Assembly: GCA_016789025.1 (NCBI GenBank)
Contig: JAEURC010000050.1
Coordinates: 62,001-126,000, forward strand
DNA: 64,000 bases
Direction: 5' to 3'
DNA from: Anaerolineales bacterium
Lineage (GTDB): Bacteria > Chloroflexota > Anaerolineae > Anaerolineales > Villigracilaceae
In this document: positions 23,410 to 32,302 of the stretch, piece after piece
Layout: every line of letters begins with the position of its first letter
How positions within the stretch are numbered: the stretch's first letter is position 1
Translations under genes and position numbers: made by a program
The notes under the pieces: model-generated
What the model was told of the DNA's origin: nothing
Seen by the model: only the letters and a program-made list of their open reading frames with translations
Databases searched by the model: none

Positions 23410-24081
23410 TCACTTGAAAGATTCCATTAACAACCCCATTCCCATAAAAATGACCCCAAAATTTTTGATGACCATGCTGAGGATGAAGATGGTCAACACC
23501 GTAGTGGAAACATGATTCATGAAATATATTTTTGCGGGCATGCCGATCAACATGGCAACAAGGACGATCACCCCGCCCGCAATGCCGTAAGGGTTTCGCA
23601 GGCTGAGGAACAGTATTGTCAGGGCAGTTGAGAATCCGAAGCCGCCGATCAGTCCGCCAAAGAGTGCGCCAAGCCCTTTTAGAAAACCTGCTTGTGTTAA
23701 TGCGGCGTAATTTTGGATCGTCGAATGTATTTGGATATGATTGGCAAAGTTGATGGTGACGTAACTCCAAAATATCCTTTCCGATATGTACAGGATGCCG
23801 ATGACCATGGCAATCAGTGCAATGGTCTTGTGGTGTTTTAGCCAACTTCCGTAGAGTCCCACGGTCAGCATGGTGATGGAGAGGATCAGCAAAGGTTCTC
23901 CGAAATAGCCGGCGATCGTGTACGGCGCGCCGTAGATCGGCGCTGGATTCAAAGCATACTTTCTGGACTGGAGGGAAGAGATAAACCAATCCCCGATCCC
24001 ATGCATATCAGATACCAAAGTGGCGACGGTTGCCAAAAAGAACGCTCCCAGCGCGCCGATGAACATCAGTTTGTTTTCCAT
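23410..24081 (-). CDS. Membrane protein of unknown function
   Basis: 223 residues with six to seven hydrophobic helices (for example FIGALGAFFLATVATLV and ILILSITMLTVGLYG). No catalytic motif is recognised. A segment of small residues, GLGALFGGLIGGFGF, could pack two helices. It is followed by a second small membrane protein gene 32 nt upstream in transcription order, so they may be one unit. Confidence 0.6.
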   Translation of the reverse strand: MENKLMFIGALGAFFLATVATLVSDMHGIGDWFISSLQSRKYALNPAPIYGAPYTIAGYFGEPLLILSITMLTVGLYGSWLKHHKTIALIAMVIGILYISERIFWSYVTINFANHIQIHSTIQNYAALTQAGFLKGLGALFGGLIGGFGFSTALTILFLSLRNPYGIAGGVIVLVAMLIGMPAKIYFMNHVSTTVLTIFILSMVIKNFGVIFMGMGLLMESFK

Positions 24082-24112
24082 GTGAAATCCCTTTTGGCTG
24101 GATTAGAATGTT

Positions 24113-24514
24113 TTACGATGCCATAATGTAGAGTGAAATCATGTAACATAGATTTATTAGCATGAACGCCGATAACATCCCGTATTGAAGAAGGGGAGTG
24201 ATTGAACCTTGTGGATAAACGAGTTGCAATACCAATCTAGTCAGCCATAAAATACAAGTTGCCGCCAGCATGACAATGATTGAATAGCGATTTGCTCTGT
24301 CTCCATAGATGAACAGCATATTCAAAATTCCAAACAAAACCAGGGATAACGAAAAGAACACATTGATCGCCCGAACGGCAACGATCAACTCTGTTGCCTT
24401 GGGATCAATGTAGGAATACCAATTCCACGCTTTGGGCACAAAAAAGTGCCAGATACCAAAGCCAATCGAAGCGCTACTGCCAATCGTCACCAAAATTTTA
24501 ACAAGTGAGTACAT
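24113..24514 (-). CDS. Small four-helix membrane protein
   Basis: 133 residues from ATG 24514 (MYSLVKILVTIG); the frame is open to 24535. Four hydrophobic segments, with FGIWHFFVPKAWNWYSYIDP after the first. The pattern recalls small DoxX-like or DUF-type membrane proteins, but I cannot assign a family. It lies in a run of unrelated small membrane genes with unknown roles. Confidence 0.6.
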   Translation of the reverse strand: MYSLVKILVTIGSSASIGFGIWHFFVPKAWNWYSYIDPKATELIVAVRAINVFFSLSLVLFGILNMLFIYGDRANRYSIIVMLAATCILWLTRLVLQLVYPQGSITPLLQYGMLSAFMLINLCYMISLYIMAS

Positions 24515-24597
24515 GGTCACACCGCTTGGAAACACATCGAGTACATTTCCGAACTCCCTGCTATGGGAGAATTCGGAAATCTGGTCTCTTTTGATCG

Positions 24598-25179
24598 TTA
24601 TTCTTCAACTTCGATGCGTTCCACCAGAATCTGTGAGCCGTTGTAGTCGGGCACGTTGCTCACTAAAGTTCCATAAAGATGTACGACCTTGCCGCTGTCG
24701 CGCAATCTTTCGATCTGGGACTTTACTGCCGGGTCCATTGCATCGATCCCAAAGTAGATAGCCTGCCCCAAGTCCTGCCGCTCGAAGTAGTCGTCATACT
24801 GCGCGCCGGGATCCGTGCTCTTGATAACGCCCCACCAGTCAGCGATCGATTCCGTGGTGCCTGGCGGTATGTAACCGCCCGAGGCTTGTTCTTCTGTGCT
24901 GCCACTTCCTCCCGGTCCGTCGCTGTTTGCGTCCGTGGTAGCCTCAATGACAGCCGGACCGCACTCTCCACGGTAATAAGCCCACTCGTCACAGGCGCTA
25001 CCATCGGGAAAGAGGCATACTCCGCTTTGACTACCATCGGCGGTGGTCACAATTTCGAGTTTGCCGCCGTTCTGTTCACAGTAAACTGAAGCGGGGTTTG
25101 GCAACCCGACCTGAGTCTGAGGCGCTGAACAGGCTGTCAGCGTTATCAAAATTATTGTGAACACAATGATCTTTTTCAT
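24598..25179 (-). CDS. DUF333-domain lipoprotein
   Basis: 193 residues. A lipoprotein signal ends in LITLTACSAP. Residues 27-73 match DUF333 (annotated in places as putative hemolysin): NPASVYCEQNGGKLEIV, SGVCLFPDGSACDEWAYYRG. A Gly/Ser/Thr-rich linker leads to a C-terminal domain with IADWWGVIKSTDP and VVHLYGTLVSNVPDYNG, found after DUF333 in several Chloroflexota proteins. It should be anchored outside the cytoplasmic membrane. Function unknown. AAAAAAGGAG-type ribosome binding site before ATG 25179 is only partly visible. Confidence 0.78.
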   Translation of the reverse strand: MKKIIVFTIILITLTACSAPQTQVGLPNPASVYCEQNGGKLEIVTTADGSQSGVCLFPDGSACDEWAYYRGECGPAVIEATTDANSDGPGGSGSTEEQASGGYIPPGTTESIADWWGVIKSTDPGAQYDDYFERQDLGQAIYFGIDAMDPAVKSQIERLRDSGKVVHLYGTLVSNVPDYNGSQILVERIEVEE

Positions 25180-25191
25180 TTTTTCTCCTTT

Positions 25192-25878
25192 TTACCTAAC
25201 GGCGGCATGCACCAGCGCCGAAGGCGTGCGGCAGCCGACAATGGCAGGCGCTTCGTGAATCAACTCATCGTTCTCAAGCGCCTCGACCATGAATAAGGCG
25301 TAGTCCACGCGGCGGGTGAGGTTGCTGGTGAGGATGGGATCGCCCACATGGCGACTCCACACGGGCAGACCCTGACTTTCGCCCTCTTCAAGATCGCTCC
25401 CGCGCACGACTGTCCAGCGGGTGTCGCTGGCGAAAATTCGACGGCACGCTTCCACCTGGTCGTCCAAATCCACAAAGGGAATGATCCGCGTAAGCCAGCG
25501 GGCGATCTTTTCCTCTCTTTGCAAGGACGCGGGATACACATCCCTGCCATCGCGCGAGATATGCCAGCCGCAGGAAAAAATGAGACGCGCTCCCGCAGGC
25601 GCAAAATCCAGCACGGCTTGGGCTGTGCCAGTGGAGTAATGCTGATTGCCCCAGGGAACCAAGACGGTGAGTACTCCATCACACCCCGCGACAGCCTTCT
25701 TGATAATTTCGCGGTCATTCGTCGCGCCGGGGATGAGGGAGATGCGTCCCTTGAACGCGTCGAGTTTGCTCATGCTTCGTTCCCGACAAACGCCAACCAC
25801 TTCGTAGCCCCGATCCAGCGCGTGTTGCACCATGTACCTGCCAAGTTTTCCTGACGCTCCAATAATGCAGATTTTCAT
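25192..25878 (-). CDS. NAD(P)-binding epimerase/NmrA-like protein
   Basis: 228 residues. The Rossmann motif at the N-terminus is IIGASGKLGRYMVQHAL. A second segment, GCDGVLTVLVPWGNQHYS, and LIFSCGWHISRDGRDVYP complete an atypical short SDR. The usual YxxxK is not obvious, so it may act as a redox sensor or use a poorly defined substrate. GGAG precedes ATG 25878. It stands alone between small membrane and lipoprotein genes. Confidence 0.75.
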   Translation of the reverse strand: MKICIIGASGKLGRYMVQHALDRGYEVVGVCRERSMSKLDAFKGRISLIPGATNDREIIKKAVAGCDGVLTVLVPWGNQHYSTGTAQAVLDFAPAGARLIFSCGWHISRDGRDVYPASLQREEKIARWLTRIIPFVDLDDQVEACRRIFASDTRWTVVRGSDLEEGESQGLPVWSRHVGDPILTSNLTRRVDYALFMVEALENDELIHEAPAIVGCRTPSALVHAAVR

Positions 25879-25973
25879 TTTGTTCTCCTTTATTTACAAG
25901 AACGTCCCGAAGGTTTTCCGAAAAGACAGGTTGTTTGCACAATAGCCTTCGGGACGGTTTCAATATCTGGCAT

Positions 25974-26633
25974 TTACGCTGTCTTGCCCGAGTTGTTGCG
26001 CAAAAGCACGATCCCTAGCCAGAGGAACCACACGATCTGGAGTAGCCCGAAGACGACGCCAACATCCGCAAGCGATGGCACAACCGAGATGAGTCCCGCG
26101 AAAGCGACCACAAATCCGAGCCAGTTGAGCGGCTTGGGAAGCGTATTCGTTCGAGAAGCAGCCCAACTCACAAGCAGGAGCCATAACCCGCCCAGCAGTT
26201 CTCCACCCGCTCCACCCAAGCCCTGGGCTGTCGTTTCGAGCGCCTGCCATGCCCACACGGCTTGAGGCGGATCAACGGCATACAATCCAACAACCGCTTT
26301 CATTCCATAGTTGAACACCATGCTGCTTGCCAAAAGAAGACAAGCCCAGATGATGGCGATGGCAGTCGCGACTTGAGCCATCATCGGCGCTCCAACTTTC
26401 AAGCGGTGGTAGAGAGCCAATCCCAACACAACCAGGCCAAGCGCAACAAACTCATAGACAATCACGTGCATCGCGAACATGCTCGTGTAGTTATCCCTGA
26501 GTAAAATGACCTTTTCGGTGGGGTCAACAACAGCGGGATAGTTAACTACGACAAGGAAGTAGGGTATTGCTACAATGTATGCCACAGCCATATACAAGGC
26601 GGAAAAGCCGCCGACTTTTTGCAAGGTTTTCAT
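25974..26633 (-). CDS. DUF4386-like membrane protein
   Basis: 219 residues with about six hydrophobic helices. The N-terminus GGFSALYMAVAYIVAIPYFL and the later GGELLGGLWLLLVSWAA resemble DUF4386 proteins of actinobacteria and Chloroflexota. The family has no known biochemical role. A good GGAG-type site precedes ATG 26633. A family B hairpin lies upstream, at the end of the preceding gene. Confidence 0.68.
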   Translation of the reverse strand: MKTLQKVGGFSALYMAVAYIVAIPYFLVVVNYPAVVDPTEKVILLRDNYTSMFAMHVIVYEFVALGLVVLGLALYHRLKVGAPMMAQVATAIAIIWACLLLASSMVFNYGMKAVVGLYAVDPPQAVWAWQALETTAQGLGGAGGELLGGLWLLLVSWAASRTNTLPKPLNWLGFVVAFAGLISVVPSLADVGVVFGLLQIVWFLWLGIVLLRNNSGKTA

Positions 26634-26676
26634 GTTTATCTCCTTTTATATTGAATGGATTACTATTGCCGCGCAA

Positions 26677-26707
26677 AGCCCGACGTTAGAGAACGTCTCT
26701 TAGGCTA
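26677..26707. repeat. Family B palindrome at the end of the DUF6326 gene
   Basis: GACGTTAGAGAACGTC followed by TCTTAGGCTAC. The TAG stop of the upstream gene (26705-26707) lies in it. This is the only clear family B copy outside the sulfur locus. Confidence 0.75.
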
Positions 26708-27118
26708 CATTGCTTCGACATTGCGCCAGGTCCATGCAAACCCGATGATCAGCAACAGGCAGAGGGTCTCGACCGTGGCGATGAAAATGTAATGGGGATA
26801 GGACGCCATGCCACCCCAGATATAGGCAATGGTGAATATGCCCGCAATGATGTTGATCCAGCGATTCACTCCGTACTTCAATACGCGGGAAAGGATGATC
26901 ATTGCAACTGGAATCTCCATCATGATCGCGCCGACCAGCATCAATTGAGGGATCGGGGCGCCGGTGTTGGCTGAGGTTTTCGCCACTTCATCGAATGCCC
27001 CAGGGATATGTAATGAAAGAATATCCGCATAAGCCATATTAATCATGACAACGACCCACAGGGTTGAGAGCAGGACTTTCGTATCGATCTTTTTTGTAGA
27101 GGTTGTGTTTATGTTCAT
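26705..27118 (-). CDS. DUF6326-like small membrane protein
   Basis: 137 residues from ATG 27118 (MNINTTSTKKIDTK), preceded by an AAAAGGAG site; the longer frame to 27199 overlaps the upstream gene. Four hydrophobic helices. VLLSTLWVVVMINMAYADIL and MMEIPVAMIILSRVLKYGVN fit the DUF6326 pattern. Function unknown. Its stop is inside a family B repeat. Confidence 0.72.
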   Translation of the reverse strand: MNINTTSTKKIDTKVLLSTLWVVVMINMAYADILSLHIPGAFDEVAKTSANTGAPIPQLMLVGAIMMEIPVAMIILSRVLKYGVNRWINIIAGIFTIAYIWGGMASYPHYIFIATVETLCLLLIIGFAWTWRNVEAM

Positions 27119-27179
27119 TTTTTTCTCCTTTTTTGAATCAAGATGAATGACTTGATATAACTGACGCAGAATCCGATCA

Positions 27180-27737
27180 TCAGGCTGCCAATAATGCAAT
27201 TATTGGCAGCAATATTGTCAAAATGAAACCCACCAGCAAGATGACATGGAGGCGTTTGCTCTTTGGGTGATCTACCCAGTGCGTGAGAATGACTGATAAC
27301 AATAATGTCTGTGAAAACACCTCCGGCCAACCTGCTATATGATCCCATAAAGGTAAATTGAAAAATATCATTCCCTCAACACCTCCCCAACTGGCTGAAA
27401 ATGGCGTAATAATCCCTATAACGGCGAGCATGCACCACATGATCAGCCAGCCTTTTCGATTGCCGAATAAAACGTCTCTTAACAGGTAAAACACAATCGC
27501 CAATAATGCAGCCCTCAATGGCTGAAATAGGGGGCTGGCTATCAGTATCGGATCTGTAATTTTTCGAATGATCGGGGCTAGATCTGGCCGGATCATTCGA
27601 GTTGTATATCCAAGGAGAATCGCAGCAACAATGCCGGTGGCGAAATAAGTGACAGTATGAGAAATAATAGTCCGATACAGAATTGACCGGAAAGAAGGCT
27701 GTGGGGCGTTCATCATAAGTTGGTTGTTCGTGTTCAT
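27180..27737 (-). CDS. Membrane protein of unknown function
   Basis: 185 residues, about five hydrophobic helices, starting MNTNNQLMMNAPQPS. The sequence WGGVEGMIFFNLPLWDHIAG lies between helices. It overlaps the 92-residue upstream gene by 4 nt, which indicates translational coupling. No family recognised. Confidence 0.6.
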   Translation of the reverse strand: MNTNNQLMMNAPQPSFRSILYRTIISHTVTYFATGIVAAILLGYTTRMIRPDLAPIIRKITDPILIASPLFQPLRAALLAIVFYLLRDVLFGNRKGWLIMWCMLAVIGIITPFSASWGGVEGMIFFNLPLWDHIAGWPEVFSQTLLLSVILTHWVDHPKSKRLHVILLVGFILTILLPIIALLAA

Positions 27738-27997
27738 TTTTTCTCTTCCGAATCGTTTTGATGAGAGTCTAAAACTTGGATTTGAACGACGGAAACCAAA
27801 GGCATTCCTAAATCACGCACTTTTTTCAGCAGTCCGTGTAGGGCGGCCTGATCCACCACAGGTCCAGAAAGAAGCGTGTTGCCGTCCTCTTCCAGCGTGA
27901 TGGTCAGACCTTCGAACCAGTCGGTCCATTGACTGTCCAGGTGTCCCTTGATGCGGATTTCGTAGAGCGAAAGATCGGGGGGCGGTTTATCAATCAT
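27734..27997 (-). CDS. Small conserved cytosolic protein
   Basis: 87 residues from ATG 27997; a TTG at 28012 would add five. It is soluble, with a ferredoxin-like alternation: YEIRIKGHLDSQWTDWFEGL, then GPVVDQAALHGLLKKVRDLG and PLVSVVQIQ. I know this pattern from many Anaerolineae genomes as a small conserved protein next to regulators, without a known role. It overlaps the next membrane protein gene by 4 nt and lies downstream of the MalT-like regulator gene. Confidence 0.65.
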   Translation of the reverse strand: MIDKPPPDLSLYEIRIKGHLDSQWTDWFEGLTITLEEDGNTLLSGPVVDQAALHGLLKKVRDLGMPLVSVVQIQVLDSHQNDSEEKK

Positions 27998-28019
27998 TTT
28001 TTTTCGGTACAAGGCTTGC

Positions 28020-28241
28020 TTACTTGTGGATCACCAAAGCCCATCCTAGTTTATGGCAGTGTGGGCACCTGACGTATCTGCGAAAAATGATGTGAGGGCT
28101 TAGGTACACCAACCAACTCGTTGGCTGGAACTCGGCGTGGCAATGGGGACATTCATACCTGTAGTTTTTCCTTTGCCAAAAGAATAATCGGAAGATTATC
28201 CAGGCTGCTATGACAAGGAAAATTATGGAATACTCTATCAT
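28020..28241 (-). CDS. Short membrane-anchored zinc-ribbon protein
   Basis: 73 residues. One N-terminal helix (YSIIFLVIAAWIIFRLFF) is followed by a basic stretch and two CPHC pairs (ECPHCHAEFQ, RCPHCHKLGW) that form a rubredoxin-like zinc ribbon. It may sense or tether a partner at the membrane. It is followed 8 nt later by the small conserved protein gene. Confidence 0.6.
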   Translation of the reverse strand: MIEYSIIFLVIAAWIIFRLFFWQRKNYRYECPHCHAEFQPTSWLVYLSPHIIFRRYVRCPHCHKLGWALVIHK

Positions 28242-28343
28242 TTGTATTTCTCTCCTGTTTTCTTTCGGTTAATCTGCCCGTAGGATACTGTTGGATGTGG
28301 TGAGGCGTCATCACCACATGATGTGATTGAGGTGGTGATTGCG

Positions 28344-28377
28344 CGGAAAATAAAAACTCCAGCAGGTTGCTGGAGTT
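28344..28377 (-). terminator. Intrinsic terminator after the MalT-like regulator
   Basis: AACTCCAGCA (28355-28364) pairs with TGCTGGAGTT (28368-28377) around a 3-nt loop. On the minus strand a TTTTTATTTTC run follows. It lies 22 nt after the stop of the regulator gene. Confidence 0.85.
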
Positions 28378-28398
28378 GGTTTGGAGAGAATTAATCCG

Positions 28399-31059
28399 CT
28401 AGAGTAAATCGAGTTCTTCGGCGCGGCGGACGGCTGACCGCCTGTTGTTGACCCCCAGTTTGTTGAAAATGTTTTTAGTGTGGGTGCGCAACGTATTGAG
28501 CGATACGATCAATCGTTCGGCAATTTCGGGTCCGCTCAATTCACTGCGCAGAAGTTTTAGAACTTCCAACTCGCGTTCGCTCAACGGTTCAATAAGACGC
28601 CTGGAAGGGGATAGATCAGGCTGACCATCGCTTTTTCGCTTCTCAGATTCAAATACAGCCAGCAACTTCCTTGTAAAGTCCGGCATAATTCCCAGAATTG
28701 CCGCTTCAGACAATAGTTGGGCCATTAGCTCGCCCTCTTCCAGGAAAGGACGGATGCAGCCCTCTGGTTCGGTCAGCGCCAGTAATTTTGACAGGAGATC
28801 CACTGCCTTTTCTTTTTCACCGTGTGCATATAAAGCGACAGATTCCACCGCCATCCTATCGATCAGCCTGACAGTCCATCCTTTTGTTTCCGCTTCCTTT
28901 CGCAGAGGTCCCAGGAATTCCAATGCCGTGGATGGTTCACCCTGCCTGATAAGCACGCGCGCCCGCATGAGCGGAAGGTCATTTTGGGTCACCAGAGCCG
29001 CCGCCGCATCGAGGTCTCCCTGTTTAAGGTAAACCCATGCCTTGAAAAAGGCAATGTTTGGTTGACGCGGGATGTAATTCTTTTGACGGGCAGTTTGTTC
29101 TGCCTGCGATACCAGTTGCGCCGCACGGGATAGTTCTCCCCGGGCTAATTTTATTAAGGCCAGATGCAGTTCGCTCATGATTATTCTGTCATGGACTTGA
29201 TCATACTGCTGCGCCAATTTCAAGCCCTGCTGGGCATACTGCTCGGCGGCATCCAAATCGTTCCACTTATAAAATACCTCAGTCAGACCGAGATAAGCCA
29301 TTATGGCATTCGGATTTGCATAATCGCCGAACAGTTGCAAGGCGTGTTGATAGGTCTCAGCCGCCAGATGAAGGTGGATTTGATCTTTATATAGTTGGCC
29401 CAGGCGTATCAAAGCCAGTATGGAATTGGGAATATCTCCGGCCGCTTGGGCGAGAGAGTAAGCCTCGGCATAGGCTCTATTGGCTTCATCCCAGTCATCC
29501 TGCCAAAAATAGGCGTATCCAAGTGCACAGGTCGCCGAGGAGCGGTGGGACAGGTTGTTGAAAGATAAATATTCCAATGCCCGGCGTCCCTGAACAAAGA
29601 TGGTTTCGATATGGATCTGAACTTGCGCCAGGTTTGCCCTGGTGACGGCGATTTTACCAATCAGATCACGGGTTGTCTCATCAAGCGCGGTGCCAGGCAG
29701 GGCTGCTTCAGCCGCCTGAAGTTTTTCTTCCACGCCTATTGTCTGGCCGATGGTCAGCATCAATGAAGCCTGTTTCCACCAAAGCGCCGGTCGAGCATTC
29801 CTTACGGGGTCTGGCAGCGACTCCAACCAGTCCAGTATGGTTGTTGCCGTACCGCGTACATGCAGGGGCATCTTCCTGCTTTCCATCAAACGCATGGTAC
29901 GCTCAACGTCATTGCCTGTCGTCGCATGGCGGAAAGCGTCAAGTATCATATCGTTGTTTTCGTACCATTCGCTGGCATGGATATGAAGTCCTGCGATCTC
30001 TTCAGAAGTAAGAATTTGCCCCAGCCGTTTACGAAGCAGATCGTTAAAGAGATGATGATATCGATACCAGCGCCGCTCGTTGTCGAGGGGAACAATGAAT
30101 AGGTTCGCATGTTCGAGATATTCCAAGGTCGCCTGACCGGGAATAGATGGGTCGAGTAGGACGGCATCGCAAAGAGGTGCGCACACACGATCGAGGATTG
30201 ATGTGCGCAGTAGGAACGTCTGAATGATTTCGGGTTGGCGTTGCAGAACCTCTTCCATCAGATAGTCAAGCACAAAATGGTGACTGCCCGTAAAGGATTG
30301 AATGAAACCGGCCGTCTCCGTGATCCCTTGCATGGAAATGGCAGCCATTTGCAGGCCAGCGATCCAACCTTCGGTGCGGGACTCCAGCGCGGCGATGTCT
30401 TCTGCCGAGAGATTCAGTCCCATTGAGTGATTGAGGAATTCGGCGGCTTCGGCAGGAGTAAAGCGCAAATCAGCGGCGCGCAGTTCGGTCAATTGACCGC
30501 GGGCGCGCAGGCTAGCCAACGGAAACGGTGGGTCTTCGCGTGTGACGATAACCAGGTGCATCTGCGGCGGCTTGTGTTCGATAAGAAAAGCCAGGGATTG
30601 ATCGACCGTCTGAGAATCGATCAAGTGATAATCATCCAGGACAAGCAGAAAGTTCTCTGGGATAGTGGTAATTTCGTTGAGCAGTGTGGTCAAAATCGTT
30701 TCGATTTGCAGCGGCTGGGGGGATTGGAGCGCGACCAACAAACCCTCGCCAATTCCTGCTTTGCTTTCTTTGGCTTGGCTGAGGGCAAGCGTCTGTAATG
30801 CTTTTATCAGGTAAGTGGTAAAGCGCGCCGGATCATTATCCCCTTCATCCAGCGATAACCACGCAACAGGTCTCCCACAATTGGCAATCCATTCGCCGAC
30901 CACTGTGGTCTTGCCAAAGCCGGCAGGAGCGGAGATGAGTGACAGTCTGCCAGCCATTGCCAACCCCTCGTTCAGTCGCTCGATCAGGTGCGGTCGTGAG
31001 ACGCTGCTGAGCCGATGCTGAGGAATAAACAATTTGGTGGTTAGGATTTGGATGGCCAT
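28399..31059 (-). CDS. MalT/LAL-type LuxR-family transcriptional regulator
   Basis: 886 residues. Domains in order: AAA/NACHT-like ATPase with Walker A SAPAGFGKTTVVGEW near residue 43 and Walker B-like FLLVLDDYHLI; a winged region with TSILDRVCAPLCDAV; TPR repeats from about 400 to 800; and a C-terminal LuxR HTH (PLSERELEVLKLLRSELSG, LIVSLNTLRTHTKNIFNKLG). It is an ATP-dependent activator that usually responds to a small inducer bound to the TPR part. Its targets may be the small membrane genes downstream; this is inferred from position. A strong terminator follows. Confidence 0.92.
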   Translation of the reverse strand: MAIQILTTKLFIPQHRLSSVSRPHLIERLNEGLAMAGRLSLISAPAGFGKTTVVGEWIANCGRPVAWLSLDEGDNDPARFTTYLIKALQTLALSQAKESKAGIGEGLLVALQSPQPLQIETILTTLLNEITTIPENFLLVLDDYHLIDSQTVDQSLAFLIEHKPPQMHLVIVTREDPPFPLASLRARGQLTELRAADLRFTPAEAAEFLNHSMGLNLSAEDIAALESRTEGWIAGLQMAAISMQGITETAGFIQSFTGSHHFVLDYLMEEVLQRQPEIIQTFLLRTSILDRVCAPLCDAVLLDPSIPGQATLEYLEHANLFIVPLDNERRWYRYHHLFNDLLRKRLGQILTSEEIAGLHIHASEWYENNDMILDAFRHATTGNDVERTMRLMESRKMPLHVRGTATTILDWLESLPDPVRNARPALWWKQASLMLTIGQTIGVEEKLQAAEAALPGTALDETTRDLIGKIAVTRANLAQVQIHIETIFVQGRRALEYLSFNNLSHRSSATCALGYAYFWQDDWDEANRAYAEAYSLAQAAGDIPNSILALIRLGQLYKDQIHLHLAAETYQHALQLFGDYANPNAIMAYLGLTEVFYKWNDLDAAEQYAQQGLKLAQQYDQVHDRIIMSELHLALIKLARGELSRAAQLVSQAEQTARQKNYIPRQPNIAFFKAWVYLKQGDLDAAAALVTQNDLPLMRARVLIRQGEPSTALEFLGPLRKEAETKGWTVRLIDRMAVESVALYAHGEKEKAVDLLSKLLALTEPEGCIRPFLEEGELMAQLLSEAAILGIMPDFTRKLLAVFESEKRKSDGQPDLSPSRRLIEPLSERELEVLKLLRSELSGPEIAERLIVSLNTLRTHTKNIFNKLGVNNRRSAVRRAEELDLL

Positions 31060-31452
31060 GGAATTATTATAGTGATAGGACTATACCCCACGAAAGTGAC
31101 ATACATCCTCTTTTATCTCACCACATCGTGCTGTGCATCAACTTTGGAAGACTATTAAGCGTGCGAAGTCTCCGTGCGTATGAGTATTTTATTTTGGGAT
31201 TTTGTACGGGCACTCTGATTAGCGAAATGGAGAAAATACTTTAATATAAGCATGGCGAAAGAAAAATCTCATGGCTGAAAATATCGCCAAGATCGTATTG
31301 AAGGACGTCGCGCTTGCTAACTGCCAATGGGGGAAAACCTGGCGCGAGATTTAACTCGCAGACAAAAACGGGTTGATCATGCTCGCAGGTCAACTGGCAG
31401 GTTTTGCTTCAGGAAAAAATTAAAGGGTTACATGCTGTTTCCGAGACTACCG
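31060..31452. other. Intergenic region with a possible decayed short frame
   Basis: On the plus strand 31271-31351 encodes MAENIAKIVLKDVALANCQW... and a TAA, after which the same frame continues for 23 codons (LADKNGLIMLAGQLAGFASG). This could be a small degraded gene. Otherwise the region holds only the promoter of the regulator; no repeat or RNA gene is evident. Confidence 0.35.
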
Positions 31453-32241
31453 TTACCTGATCGTTGTCTGTCTCTTGAGCAGGGCAGGACCTATCCAATC
31501 TTCCAGCCATCCGAAACTCAATTCCACCCATGGAACGATCTGCAACCAGCGCGGCACGTAGATGACCCGTTTGGGATGTAGTAACAATTCCCAAATACGC
31601 CAGGCAACGTGTTCCGATGTCACGCCGACCCGCTCTGTGGGAACATGCCCGCCATTCTCTCTTCGCAAGGCGGAATCGCAGAACTCTGATTGCACCGGTC
31701 CCGCCCGCACCACACTGATGTGTATCCCTGTGCCCCTTGTTTCGCGGTGGAGGGAGGTGGTGAATGCATCAAGGAACGATTTACTGGCGGCGTAGAGCGC
31801 GATCCCCTGGCTGGGGATGTTTCCTGAAATAGAGCCGACATTGATGATGTGACCACGACCCCGTTCCTTCATGCCGGGCAAAAACAGGGAAGTAAGGTGC
31901 GCAGTCGCCTCGATATTGACCTGTACCATCTCGCGCGCTGTCTCCCACTTCATTTCATTGAAATAGCCATACCACCCAATGCCGGCGTTGTTGACAAGCA
32001 CATCTGCTGTTTTGATCTGTTCAAAGACTCTGACCCGTTCCGCTTCGATTCCCAGGTCTGCCGCAATGATTTGCGCATTGCCGCCCTTCGATTCTATCTC
32101 CTGTTTCAGATCCAATAACCGCTCCAGCCGCCGCGCCACCAACACCACGTTGATGCCTGCCAGGGCAAACCGGCGTGCTGTGGCTTCCCCAATGCCGCTC
32201 GATGCGCCGGTGATGAGTGCAACTGTATCGCGCCAGTTCAT
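31453..32241 (-). CDS. Short-chain dehydrogenase/reductase
   Basis: 262 residues. Cofactor motif ALITGASSGIGEATARRFAL, NNAG in DVLVNNAGIGWYG, and catalytic Ser-Tyr-Lys in GSISGNIPSQGIALYAASKS. The C-terminal extension HPKRVIYVPRWLQIVPWVEL suggests membrane contact and a lipid-like substrate. It lies with a DegV lipid-binding protein gene and an epimerase, so a fatty-acyl or sterol-like substrate is reasonable but not proved. No clear ribosome binding site is seen near ATG 32241. Confidence 0.88.
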   Translation of the reverse strand: MNWRDTVALITGASSGIGEATARRFALAGINVVLVARRLERLLDLKQEIESKGGNAQIIAADLGIEAERVRVFEQIKTADVLVNNAGIGWYGYFNEMKWETAREMVQVNIEATAHLTSLFLPGMKERGRGHIINVGSISGNIPSQGIALYAASKSFLDAFTTSLHRETRGTGIHISVVRAGPVQSEFCDSALRRENGGHVPTERVGVTSEHVAWRIWELLLHPKRVIYVPRWLQIVPWVELSFGWLEDWIGPALLKRQTTIR

Positions 32242-32302
32242 TCTTTAGCTCTTTCTTCTTTTCGACATAGAGGGAAACGAAAAGATGAGCAACAGTGAAT
32301 TG

